From Rhizopus arrhizus (taxonomy: Eukaryota; Mucoromycota; Mucoromycetes; Mucorales; Rhizopodaceae), in the NCBI GenBank assembly GCA_024220505.1, contig JAKZZE010000022.1, forward strand, positions 950,677-1,014,676: DNA of 64,000 bases, written 5' to 3'. Below are positions 21,078 through 33,022 of this stretch, piece by piece (the first letter of the stretch is position 1; every line of letters starts with the position of its first letter). The position numbers were made by a program, and so were the translations under genes. Below the pieces are notes generated by a model. It had not been told where the DNA came from. It was given only the letters and a program-made list of their open reading frames with translations, and did not search any database.

Positions 21078-21986
21078 ATGATTCTGGGTGAAGTAACCGA
21101 TGCGATTATTACTAGTTCACCTCTGTTCCGCATCAATTCCAGATCCGTATCTCTTGAATCTAAGTGCATTGATTCTGGCTCAAGAGTAAAACTCTATACT
21201 TCCCATCCTGCCCTGATGTATTACTTTATAAGATTTGCTGACACAGGCACTCGCCACAGCTTTGCTGGTAAAAAACCTTTGTCTTGTACATCAATTTGCA
21301 TGGCTAATCAGTTTTCTATTGTAGGCTCGTTAAATGTTTCAGCATATACTTTCGATGACAGCACTAAAGCTTTTGCCAACATAAGATTAAGTGTAACTGA
21401 TGTACGTCCAATTCTTCAAGTTGACGATGATGGATTGGTTATCACTACTCAAGCCAAAAAAATCAGATCTCGAGATTTCCCAAAAACCCTTAATTTTTTA
21501 AAGATGAAATTTATTGTCTACAAGTATGTATGGGAGAACATACATGATAGCGATATAGTATTTAATAGGGGCTTATACGTGGAGGCTTTTGCGCTTCATC
21601 TAAGTGATATGTATGAAGATTTAGGTACTTAAACTGTTATGCAATATCTTTTATACAACTGCATATTTTTACTGACTGTTTTGGATATTTTGATAGTTGG
21701 AAGACAGTTGATTGATTCAGGGCTAAATCCTGTTTTTGTAGAAGAACGAATCACTCGACCTCAAAATGATCCAAACACAAACAGACCAGTACCTCGGGTT
21801 ATGAAAACTATTTACAGCTTCAACACTGCTGTAAATAAAATGGACCGTTTATGGGATCATCCATCTTTTAGATACAATGCTCTCATCAACGATTCGTCCT
21901 CTTTTGATTCGGCTGTATTTCAAAATGATTCACATGGTGACAATAATGATACGGGCAGCCCTCATTCTTCAACAATGGACGATTAG
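21078..21986 (+). CDS. Two-exon gene of unknown function beside the Helitron RepHel gene
   Basis: Exon 1 is 21078-21624 and exon 2 is 21697-21986 (TAG). The phase-1 intron of 72 nt runs GTACTT...TTGATAG. The join gives 278 residues. It starts MILGEVTDAIITSSPLFRIN; a central segment KLYTSHPALMYYFIRFADTG and a later MKFIVYKYVWENIHDSDIVF look globular. The C-terminal 50 residues are Asn/Ser/Asp-rich and disordered. I do not recognise a domain. It lies 268 bp upstream of RepHel on the same strand, which fits an accessory gene of the Helitron. Some eukaryotic Helitrons carry RPA-like single-strand-binding genes, but no OB-fold signature can be seen by eye. Confidence 0.65.
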
Positions 21987-22253
21987 TTTTTTTTTTTTTT
22001 TTTTTTTTTTTTCACAAATAAAGGGTGGTACAATGATTGTTTAAGTTTTGAATGTTATTTATATATTTTACTTTAATAAGTAATGAACGAGACCTCGATT
22101 AAAAAAACAAATAATGTTATTACCATGTGGCTCATAGTATTAATCAAGCAAAACAATAACATGATCCTTTAAGTAAATTATTTTATGAATATAAAAGAGC
22201 TTCAATTTTAGTTTTTGGAAGGTTCAAATTTATTTTTATAATTTTTTTTTTCA

Positions 22254-25200
22254 ATGTTCTTCGCTTTTCGCTTAACTGATAATAACCTTTCTTCTTTTAC
22301 CCGGGCTCAGAAAAAGCAAGTCCTTGCTTTTAAAGACTTTGTTATGCAAAAACCTGATGGCTTTTGTTGTGTTTGTCTTAAGGTGCTTTATCCTGAAGAT
22401 CAATTTTTTAGAAGCATTAGTAATGTTGCTGGTTTGCCTTGTACCGAGTGGAAATTGCAGCCTATATGTAAAGCTGACGATGAAACTATGAAAATGGTTT
22501 GTAAAGCTCATCTCGTTACTGCAGAAAGTGGATTTTCCAATTTATCCATGGTTTATCCAGGTACTAAAACCTATATTTGCGGCCATCATATTATGCATTA
22601 CTAAATGTAAATTTCATAAATAGGTGACCTTATACCTGAAACTAAGGACTTGAACTACAGAGAAAGGTCGGTTCTGTCTCCCATAAAGCTTATGTCTCAG
22701 ATAACAAGAAAGTCGACATTGTCTCACGGAAGAATTGGGCATTTTGAACTCAAAGGTCCTATGTACACGACGCACAACTATGAGTTTGCCGAGATGGCCT
22801 ATGGAGGTACTCTGAGCCTTTTCTTTGTTCGAGGTGACCCTGCCATGATCAGAAAACAAAAAGTGGAGGAAGCTTATAGAGCTTTACAAAGAATGCATCC
22901 TTTGCTATCTCGCTACGACATGCCCGAGCTAACATTTTCCTTGGTAAATTACCACGTTTCCGAAAACAAAAAGCATGTCAGTATTGATAAAGGCTGGTTG
23001 AACAATGCTCTTTTTGCTAATGAGGATGTAAACCCTCAGGCAGCTGACGTGGAGTTCAAGGACCTAATAATTGGAAAAGACAACGTTGGAAAAATGATTA
23101 GATACTCTCATCCTAGCCTTCTGGCTTTAGTCTTTCCTTACATATTTACTACTTGTACTGGCCATTATTCACTGGTTCCCCAAAACACCGAGGATTTTCA
23201 AACTCGCTCTGGGATTTATGGCATTCCCGAAAATCAAGGTGGCGTTTCCCGGGCAACAATGAATTCGGAAAGCCTTTCAGGCTATGTAAAAAGACGCTTG
23301 CTCATCCAAGATAGAAGGTTTGCCAGAGATCCCTCTTTTCTTTTTTTCATGTTAGACTTAATTGAAAAACGAAACATTGCTTCGGCTAACAGATTTGTGG
23401 TTTCAACCAAAGGAAGGAACAACTTGAGACAAAGCGATGTAGTCAATCCTACAACTGGAAAGATGAACAAGAATATTGTATCAACTGTACCATCTCAAAT
23501 AAGATCGTCATATGCTTACAAGAGAAAAAACTTCTTGGACCTTCAATGCATTTTTGATAACTTGGGCGCCCCTCAACTGTTTTTAACATTTACCTGTGAT
23601 GATAAAAGCGAGGATTTTAAAGGCATTCTTAGTGATGGCATTCGCTTTCCGTGGGAAGACCCAGTTCTTTTTAGCCAGCACTTCAAGAGGAAATGGTTAA
23701 AGTTTTTTACTGATTACATTTGCAAGCATTTTGCTCGACAAATTGGCGGAATTAAAGAACATAGCTGGGTAATGGAAATTCAGGATCGTGGCAGTCCACA
23801 TATTCATATGGTACTATGGACAAATAAAAATGTGCAAGAATTAATCGAAATGAACGTGGTTCATACTTGGTTTCCAGAAGGCTCTTTGTCCAATGATCCA
23901 ATGATGCATGATCTGGTCAATCGATTACAGCTACATAAGTGCAATGACAAGTAAGTTTAACCACAAATATTTGTTGAGTATTCACTAATCTTCATTTTTT
24001 CAACATAGCTACTGCAAGAGAGGTGACCCCACCAAGAAGTGCCGTTTTGGATACCCAAAGCCATATTCTCCAGTAACAGTACTTGACTCCGAACATCGCT
24101 GTACGTATAAAAGGGACGTTGGTGATGCGTATGTTAACAACTACAACCCTTACCTGCTGGCTGTCTTTCGCACTTCAATGGATATCCAATACAATGATGG
24201 TCCCCAGGCTGTAAGATACCTTGCCAAGTACCTTGCCAAAGATGACTACGAGGCCAAAATTCTACTGAAAAACATTCAAGCTCAAAATCAAGGGTACTAC
24301 AAACGAACCACATATGTGTCAGAGAGAGAGCACTATTCAACGAGAATTGTCGGAGCAGTTGAAGCTACATACGATATCATGGGATGGAGAAAACACAGTA
24401 ATTCGAGAAACGTAATCTTCTTAAGTACTAGCCTTCTTGGTCAAGACACTAGACGCCTAAGAGATGATATCAAAGACTTGGCTGAAGATGATGATCAGAT
24501 TTTTTCTTTGACTCCAGTTGGTAATTTTTTTGAATCATCTGTATTTCATGCATTCTTTTTCTTATTTTTAATTTTTACTAATAGAAATATACGAAAAAAG
24601 GAACGGTGCTCCAGAGTTGACTATGCCACAGTTCTTTTGTTTTTATAAAAGGGTCTACCAAAATACAGGAGCAATCACTAACGTCAGAGAAGTTACACGC
24701 CCCTTCTATTCACATCCTTTGCCTGAATATGTCAAGTGTTTTAGGCGTCTAACCTACAAGCTTATAAAAGACAAACCAGTTTTTTGGAGAACCTATAACC
24801 AGAGCGAAACAAACGGCGAAAGTTTCTACTACCAGCAAATAGTTTTAAATTTGCCTATCTTTGGCACAACATACAAAAATGAAATGGAGCGTTTTGGTTC
24901 ATATAAAGGTACTTCTTTTTTCCTCTATTTTTTTCAGAAAAAGAAAGAAGCTAAACAAGCCTATTTTTCTAAAATTGTAGATTATTACGAACATTTACTT
25001 AATGAAGGCTCTATTGAATCGCACCGAAGGGTTAACATTGAATCTTTAGATGATATTGTAGATGTTGAAAGAGGCCTCGAAATATATCGCGATGAGCTTG
25101 CTATAATGCTAAATATGGCCAACCAAAACCAAAAAAGCATTTTTTCCCAAATTGTAACTGAACTTGAGCTAAATTCGACTGTAATTGTCTCTGGTGCAGC

Positions 25201-28073
25201 TGGAACAGGAAAGTCATACCTCTTGAGGATGTCGGAAAGACATTATCGACTTCAAAATTGCAAGGTAAAAATAAATGCTACGCCATCTATAAAATGTATT
25301 GTTATTCAATATATCCTAACTGTTCTGTCAAAAAAAGGTTTTCAAATTGGCACCAACAGGTGTTGCTGCTCATAATATTTCGGGCCAAACTATTCATAGG
25401 TTTTTCGGCTTAACCAATATATCTTCGGTTCCCAATTTTGTGATGCTAGACGAATATGTCAAATTATATTCCCAAATAGTTCTATTGGTCGACGAATATT
25501 CAATGATAAGTGCAAAACTTTTGGAATCTATCAACGATGCATTGGTAAAAACGACGCAAAGAGCTACAATAATGGGTGGTATAAAAACAATTTTTTTTGG
25601 CGACGTTGCTCAGTTACTTCCTATTCAGCAAAAAGAGGGCAATATTTGGGAGTCTGAAATATTTAATGCAGTCCCTCGATATAGTCTTCACAAACCAGTT
25701 CGCCAGCAAGACGAAAATTTTATTGAAATTCTTAACAAAGTACGCAACTATCAGTTTGATGAATCAGTGATTGCATTTATAAACACAAGAACTGTCCACA
25801 AATCAGAACTCCCCCTTTCCTGTTTGCGGCTCTATACAACAAGACAAAGAGTGGCAATAGCTAACGAAAAAGACTTTGCTGAATTTCCTGGTGATGGCTT
25901 AGAATTCCTAGCTCATGACTCTTATGTTGGAAACGAACGTACCGCCAAGATCTCATTGAGAGAAACTAGACTTCTGGAAAACTTGTTCATCAAGCCAAAC
26001 ATGCCAGTAATGCTGATACACAACCTTCATGTCCCCACTGGTTGGGTAAATGGAACTATTGCTCTCGTAGAGTATATGGAGGAAGAGAACATTTGCTTAA
26101 AAAAACGATTGCCAAATGGAAATGATGCCATATATTGGATCCAACGTATCAGCCGACAAGTTCCCAACACAAGTTATACTAGAACCCAATTTCCAATAGT
26201 TCCAGCCTTTGCGACAACAATTCATAAAGCTCAAAGCGCAACAATAGATTGTGTAGGTATCCATTTAGACAATATGCTTTCGCACGGTCAGCTATACAGT
26301 AGCGGACAAAACTGGTGCACAAAAATTAAAATCAACATTGTATCTCCGCCATCTGTCTGCGACTTTTGTGGCATATACCATCTGAAAGACAGTCCAAAAT
26401 ATGCATTATGTTATGTAAACCGGAACTGTACCGGACATTCCCCAGGCAGAAGGTCATTTTTAGTGATTTTTTGCATATTTCAATTTTCGCCAAAAATGTG
26501 GTGCTTGTCTAGCCTTCTTTCAATTTTCCCCATATCTCTCCCGTTTGCTTTCAGATTTCACCGCATATTAGTGAATTTTAGTAGCTCTTAAAAAATATAT
26601 AAAACCGTAGTTATTTTGTATTTCCCATTGAATCCCCCCTTTTGTTTTTACCCTATTCACTATAACAAAGTACTAGCCTTATATGTTTAAGAAAATAAGC
26701 AACTGTAAAAACGAAACTCTGAGATCTCGAATACACTTAGTTCGTACGACAACAGATATTTCTAGAATAACAAGAATCTCTAAATGGACAATCAACAGGA
26801 GAAAGAGGGAAGAAAGAAACTTAATGTCTTGTGATCATGAAGGTCTCCCGCTTTTAGTCTGAAAAGTTACTAGCTCAATCACTAACCTAAAGCTTGGACA
26901 AGGTCCGTTACATACAGTTTTCGATGCTCAGCACATTTTGAGGACCTTAAGATACAGTATTAGCAAATTGTCAGTCTGAAGGCACTGTAGGAAGCTAGAT
27001 TTTGAGTCTGGAAGTAAGGAATCGAAGAATTTCATCAGCTGTATTAGCCGGAAAAAGCGATGAATGTGGTATCACGACAAGCCATTGTATACAATAGAGG
27101 GCTGGAAGTCTGCTATCTTTAGCAATGAAACAAATATGAACATTATGGATGCAGATAGTATACACTAATATTGAAAGCAAGTCGAGCAACCTGAGCGATT
27201 TTTTCACGGTGATCAAACAATGAAGCATGCTGGCTGCTCTGTTATGTTTTAAGGCTGTATTAGATATTGAGGACCGGAATATGTGTGTCAAGTATATGAT
27301 GGTATAATGAACTCAGAAATATACACATATATTTCGCTTACTTCATACCACAAAAGCCTAGCGTATAGTGGTCTAAAACGTCGTAATCTCTCGTTTCAGT
27401 ATGACAATGACACAAGGCACAAGTCGACGCATGTCACAAACTCAATATTTGATAACAGCGCTTCTGTGGTACAAGTTTAGCCGCCACTAATCCCGGCCTA
27501 AGTCCGCTTAAGCATGCCAGGTGGCAATTGATGGCAAAGGTATGATGATACGACACTAGATCAAAAAGGGTCGATGATCTTTGGAAAAGAGTAGTTAAAG
27601 AGCCGGGTTCTTTTATTGAAAATGATATACACGCATATTATTAGCATATGCAAAGAAGAACATCCGATGATATCAAGAGATGAGATGATTATATAGAGTC
27701 TAAGGTCTTAGCCACTTTTGCGGTTTTTAGAAAATATAAAATTTTATAAATTTAAAGCACGCTTATCGCTCAGTTTTAACAATATCATGCTTAGAACATA
27801 CATAAATTACAATGACTAGTATATCCTCCTTCTAATATAGTTTCATGACTATTGCAATTACCATGAGCAGGTAATGGTAGTTAAAAGCTGAAAAAAAGTT
27901 TTGTGCACCAGTTTTGTCCGCTACTGTATGTTGCCATGTCACGCGTAAGAAAGTTGGAAGACCTGTATTTCTTTGGTGCTGAAACTCCACTCAATATCAA
28001 AAGAAAGTTTGGTGCTGATGTAGACGCTATTGAAATAATAAGAAAAAAAAAGCAATTGAACATCAGAACTTAA
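22254..28073 (+). pseudogene. Helitron Rep-helicase (RepHel), interrupted by a DNA transposon
   Basis: Exons are 22254-22560, 22624-23950, 24009-24520, 24585-25264 and 25338-26296, resuming 27929-28073. The coding total is about 3.9 kb (1,310 codons), normal for RepHel. Order: a Cys-rich N-terminal segment (CCVCLKVLYPED); the Helitron_like_N region (LSPIKLMSQITRK); the HUH motif in DRGSPHIHMVLW; paired tyrosines in VRYLAKYLAKDDYE; then a Pif1-type helicase with Walker A GAAGTGKSYLL, APTGVAAHNISGQTIHRFFG, Walker B LLVDEYSMIS and GDVAQLLPI. The 1.63-kb family A element splits the last helicase motif between QLY and VAMSRVRK at a TA. All other exons are open. The protein would nick and unwind DNA for rolling-circle transposition. 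As it stands helicase motif VI is lost, so I call it a pseudogene. Confidence 0.9.
26297..27926 (+). mobile_element. Tc1-like family A element, 1630 bp, in the Helitron helicase
   Basis: The ends are 28-bp inverted repeats beginning CAGTAGCGGACAAAACTGGT, with TA at 26295-26296 and 27927-27928. The body carries a broken plus-strand Tc1 transposase: at 27283-27480, NLSFQYDNDTRHKSTH parallels IYFQHDNDPKHKAKST, followed by a stop and frame losses. It has no functional transposase. It appears essentially identical, in reverse orientation, to 29662-31291 (same length, same internal 98- and 65-codon frames). Confidence 0.93.
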
Positions 28074-28258
28074 CAAATATATGATATTTGCAGTATTTCT
28101 TCTAGTGTATATTTAACAGAAACATTTTAATAAAAAAGCAGCCTTGTTACCCAGGTAAAGCATCCCCGAAAAAAACTATTGTTCAAAAATTTGGGTCATT
28201 AAATATACAGTTGCAAAAAGCCAATCATTGGGCTGTTGGAGGATTATAAAGGAGGGAC

Positions 28259-28293
<35 letters not shown>

Positions 28294-28310
28294 GGATGTT
28301 CTTTTGTTCC

Positions 28311-31300
28311 TTAGTAGCCTAATCTTGACAAGAAGTCGGCACTTTCATTAACTCGGCCTGGCCGGTACTTGATTTCGTACTCATATTCTGCTAATATGGT
28401 AATCCATCTTGCAATGATACCAGTAGGATTGGTTGTATTAAGTAAGCCTTTTAGTGCTGAATGATCTGTAATGATGGTGAATTTTCGTCCAAGAAGATAA
28501 GGTCTAAATTGTTTGACAGCCCAAATTAAGGCTAAGCATTCTAACTTTGATACGCCATAATTGGTTTCACTTGATTTTAAGCTTCTGCTTGCGTATATTA
28601 TAGGGTGCTCGTGACCATTGTCGTCTAACTGAGTTAAGATGCAACCAAGGCCTAGTCTAGAAGCGTCTGTTACAAGTATAAAATCCTTGTTGAAATCTGG
28701 CCTTGCTAAAACTGGTGCCTGAGTTAATAATTTTTTCAAGGATTCAAATGATTCAGTTGTTTTGCTAGTCCAAGGTATTCTTTTTGTCGTCTTGGCTTGA
28801 TCATGTAGTGGGCGTGCTATTGCAGCAAAATTTTTTATAAATCTACGGTAATATGAGGCTAAACCTAGGAATCCTCTAATTTGGGTGAGCGTTTTGGGAA
28901 CGGGATAATTTTTTATTTTTTCTATTTTGCTTGGGTCGGTTTGAATTCCTTCTTTTGTTACAATATATCCAAGGAACTTCAGATGATCTTTAAAGAAAAA
29001 GCACTTTTCTGGGTTGAGTTTTAGGTTTCCCATTTTGATACAATTGAAAACTTGTTCTAAGTGAATTAAGTGTTCTTGACAGCTATTTGAATAGACATTT
29101 AGATCGTCGATATATGCTACCAAACATTTGTTGATTAATGGTCTGAAGCAGAGATCAATGAGACGCTGGAAAGTTGCGGGTGAATTTACTAATCCCATAG
29201 GCAATGTGTTGTAATGATATACTCCGTATTTTGTGGTGAAAGCTGTTAATTCCTTGCTACTCTCTTCCAAGGGTACTTGATGGAAACCAGCTCTCATGTC
29301 AAGAGCGGAAAATACTTTAGCTTTTCCCAAAGTGTCTAATAAATCGTCGATTCTTGGCAAAGGGTATGAATCTTTCTTTGTTACAGCGTTTAACTTGCGA
29401 TAATCAATCACCATACGGTATTCACCGTTTTTCTTTTTAACAAGGATTACCGGAGCAGCCCAAGGACTGTTTGATGGTGCAATTACACCTAACTTGCAGT
29501 ACTTATCCAATTCCTTTTGTAAATAATCAGATTCTATAGGACTAAGTCGATAGGGTCTATGACTAATAGGCTGAGTATTCTCTTCTATGATAATTTTGTG
29601 CTTCAAAATTGATGTGTAGCCAATGGTATTATTATCCCAATCAAATATTTCCTTGAATCTACAGTAGCGGACAAAACTGGTGCACAAAACTTTTTTTCAG
29701 CTTTTAACTACCATTACCTGCTCATGGTAATTGCAATAGTCATGAAACTATATTAGAAGGAGGATATACTAGTCATTGTAATTTATGTATGTTCTAAGCA
29801 TGATATTGTTAAAACTGAGCGATAAGCGTGCTTTAAATTTATAAAATTTTATATTTTCTAAAAACCGCAAAAGTGGCTAAGACCTTAGACTCTATATAAT
29901 CATCTCATCTCTTGATATCATCGGATGTTCTTCTTTGCATATGCTAATAATATGCGTGTATATCATTTTCAATAAAAGAACCCGGCTCTTTAACTACTCT
30001 TTTCCAAAGATCATCGACCCTTTTTGATCTAGTGTCGTATCATCATACCTTTGCCATCAATTGCCACCTGGCATGCTTAAGCGGACTTAGGCCGGGATTA
30101 GTGGCGGCTAAACTTGTACCACAGAAGCGCTGTTATCAAATATTGAGTTTGTGACATGCGTCGACTTGTGCCTTGTGTCATTGTCATACTGAAACGAGAG
30201 ATTACGACGTTTTAGACCACTATACGCTAGGCTTTTGTGGTATGAAGTAAGCGAAATATATGTGTATATTTCTGAGTTCATTATACCATCATATACTTGA
30301 CACACATATTCCGGTCCTCAATATCTAATACAGCCTTAAAACATAACAGAGCAGCCAGCATGCTTCATTGTTTGATCACCGTGAAAAAATCGCTCAGGTT
30401 GCTCGACTTGCTTTCAATATTAGTGTATACTATCTGCATCCATAATGTTCATATTTGTTTCATTGCTAAAGATAGCAGACTTCCAGCCCTCTATTGTATA
30501 CAATGGCTTGTCGTGATACCACATTCATCGCTTTTTCCGGCTAATACAGCTGATGAAATTCTTCGATTCCTTACTTCCAGACTCAAAATCTAGCTTCCTA
30601 CAGTGCCTTCAGACTGACAATTTGCTAATACTGTATCTTAAGGTCCTCAAAATGTGCTGAGCATCGAAAACTGTATGTAACGGACCTTGTCCAAGCTTTA
30701 GGTTAGTGATTGAGCTAGTAACTTTTCAGACTAAAAGCGGGAGACCTTCATGATCACAAGACATTAAGTTTCTTTCTTCCCTCTTTCTCCTGTTGATTGT
30801 CCATTTAGAGATTCTTGTTATTCTAGAAATATCTGTTGTCGTACGAACTAAGTGTATTCGAGATCTCAGAGTTTCGTTTTTACAGTTGCTTATTTTCTTA
30901 AACATATAAGGCTAGTACTTTGTTATAGTGAATAGGGTAAAAACAAAAGGGGGGATTCAATGGGAAATACAAAATAACTACGGTTTTATATATTTTTTAA
31001 GAGCTACTAAAATTCACTAATATGCGGTGAAATCTGAAAGCAAACGGGAGAGATATGGGGAAAATTGAAAGAAGGCTAGACAAGCACCACATTTTTGGCG
31101 AAAATTGAAATATGCAAAAAATCACTAAAAATGACCTTCTGCCTGGGGAATGTCCGGTACAGTTCCGGTTTACATAACATAATGCATATTTTGGACTGTC
31201 TTTCAGATGGTATATGCCACAAAAGTCGCAGACAGATGGCGGAGATACAATGTTGATTTTAATTTTTGTGCACCAGTTTTGTCCGCTACTGTATATAACA

Positions 31301-33022
31301 ATTTTCGTAGTTTCTGATTCATTTCTTTTGATATATCTCCAACTTCCACTTTTGCATATGAATCTTTATCTATCATTTCTTCTTTATCACTTTCGGTTTC
31401 TGAGTTCTGATTATACTCCATAGTATATAAATCTGCTTCTTTGTTGAATTGATACGCTTGTATGACTTCTTCATCTTGTAGATCAATTTTTTCAAGCTTT
31501 CCTATCTTTTCAAACGACTTTAGGTGGATGTTTTTCTTTGATCGGTTGTATAGATGTATTTCGATGCTCTTGTTGTTTAATACTATAGTGGCATTTAAGT
31601 CGAAATATCCCATTGCTTGAATAATGTCAGGGTTGGTTAGTTCAAAACTATAAGTGACTGACTTTGACTGTCCAGGTGGTTTTTTAAGCTGAAATGTGTT
31701 TGACGTATAGGCTTTTAAGATCATCCCTTCTTTTGGAGCACGAATGATTTGATCATTGTTGTTTGTTATTATCTCAATCTCTTGGTCAGATTCTTTTTCC
31801 AATACTAATAATGATTCATCATTGCCTTCTTCTTGATGCTCTTTGTCAGATAGTTCATCTTCAGCACTGTAAATATCTTCATCACTATGTTCTATTGATT
31901 CATCCTCCGTACTGTATTCTTCTTCAGTGCTTTCATCGGCTTCTTCTTCAAAATGGACATGTTTTGAATTTGAATTAGTTTGACTGACTGGATTTTTGTA
32001 TGTTTGCGTATAAGTCGTGATTTTTGGTATTTTTTCTTGCTTGCGTAAGAAGGTAATAGGCAATTCGGCTTTTTGGTTCTTGTATGATACTTTTAAAGAT
32101 TCGCTATTAAAATCAATCTTCGCTTTAGCTCTAATTAACCAATTGTTTCCGAGGATGAAATGAGTGGGACATGAAGGTAACACTTCCACTGTACAAGGTA
32201 TAATCATGTTTTCTTTTACTTCCACAGGTACATCATAGATAACTCCTAATCCTGCTTGTTTTGTTCCATTTCCCATAGTAAATATAGTTTCGGAGGCAGC
32301 GTCTATAGAGAGTCCAAATTTATCAGCTAAAGCTTTCGACATACAAGTCTTTGCTGCTCCACAGTCGATTAACGTTCTAATCCTATGGTCTCCAATGGTA
32401 GTTTTTGAATATACAGCGGTGGTATTAAATTCATCGTCTTCAATTATTGCAACCGTTTGTTGAGAACCTTGATTTTTAGTAGCAGTTCTTCTAGTTCTAC
32501 AAACACCAGCTAACTGTCTGCGGTATTTAGGGACATCATTGATTAGGTCTCTAAATGTTGCGTTGGTAGGTCGGTCTAATATATCCGTAGCGATATCGTA
32601 GGATGGAATTGGTTGTGTTCTTTTAGGCTGTTTCTTTTTGATAGGCTCAATAGGTAAATCAGTTTCCATTTCTATATCTTGATTTGTATGTGTTTGATTG
32701 TTATTTGAAGGTTTGATTTCTTCCAAATGACTTCTAGTAGTAACGCGTTTGGTAACAACTGTTGGTTTGGCTGTTTTCTTTTGAGCTGTGGTACGTGTTT
32801 TAGTATAAGGAACAGCCCTGGTGACTTCGGGTGGTTTATCAGGTCTGATGGCAGTATACAATTCTTTCTCGTTTCTATTTTCATTTTCTGTTAGGATGGC
32901 ATTTAAATGTTGTGTTTGTTTTTGTGATTGTTGTTTGGTTTCGTTAATGGATTTTGTTTGATTTTGGGTATTCGATTGACCATTGCTTTCGTTATTAAAA
33001 ACAATCGACCCATCTAGTTTTT
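28311..33022 (-). pseudogene. Gypsy-1 PR-RT-RNaseH ORF, interrupted by a Tc1-like element
   Basis: The pol frame is entered by a -1 shift at 33017-33023 and runs to the stop at 28311. The protease motif is LIDCGAAKTCMSK, with Cys where Ser or Thr is usual, and the flap/C-terminal part is FILGNNWL. RT shows LPMGLVNSPATFQ and YIDDLNVYS. RNase H shows VTDASRLGLG, ECLALIWAV and TDHSALKG, ending in SADFLSRLGY. The family A element at 29662-31291 splits the linker between protease and RT at a TA; both halves are otherwise open. An acidic linker (EEEADESTEEEYSTEDES) separates protease and RT. No integrase follows in frame; it lies in another ORF. Confidence 0.9.
29662..31291 (-). mobile_element. Tc1-like family A element, 1630 bp, in gypsy-1 pol
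   Basis: This is the inverted twin of 26297-27926: same 28-bp inverted repeats, same length and the same internal decayed transposase frames on the opposite strand (30108-30305 minus, 30297-30593 plus). TA lies at 29660-29661 and 31292-31293. It is non-autonomous, so movement must have used a transposase from elsewhere. Confidence 0.93.

Larger units (their letters stand above)
16180..28290 (+). mobile_element. About 12-kb Helitron-bearing insertion in gypsy-1
   Basis: Gypsy-1 spacer sequence matches gypsy-2 up to CAACTACCCTCCCAGCCTCC (about 16175). Recognisable gypsy sequence resumes only just before the RNaseH stop (about 28290-28311). Everything between is foreign to gypsy. It holds a Helitron RepHel gene (22254-28073, plus), a 278-aa gene (21078-21986, plus) and an AT-hook gene (17368-19408, minus). 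A hairpin-forming AGCCAATCATTGGGCT lies at about 28217-28232, as Helitrons have near the 3' end, but I find no CTRR end and no clear 5' TC end. Exact borders, and whether all 12 kb moved as one Helitron, are unproven. A T run of about 31 (28261-28291) marks the right side. Confidence 0.6.

Noticed and set aside
28074..28310. A definite Helitron 3' end with hairpin and CTRR
   Set aside because: A hairpin-like AGCCAATCATTGGGCT is present, but no CTRR end followed by gypsy sequence could be fixed, so the boundary is left approximate.
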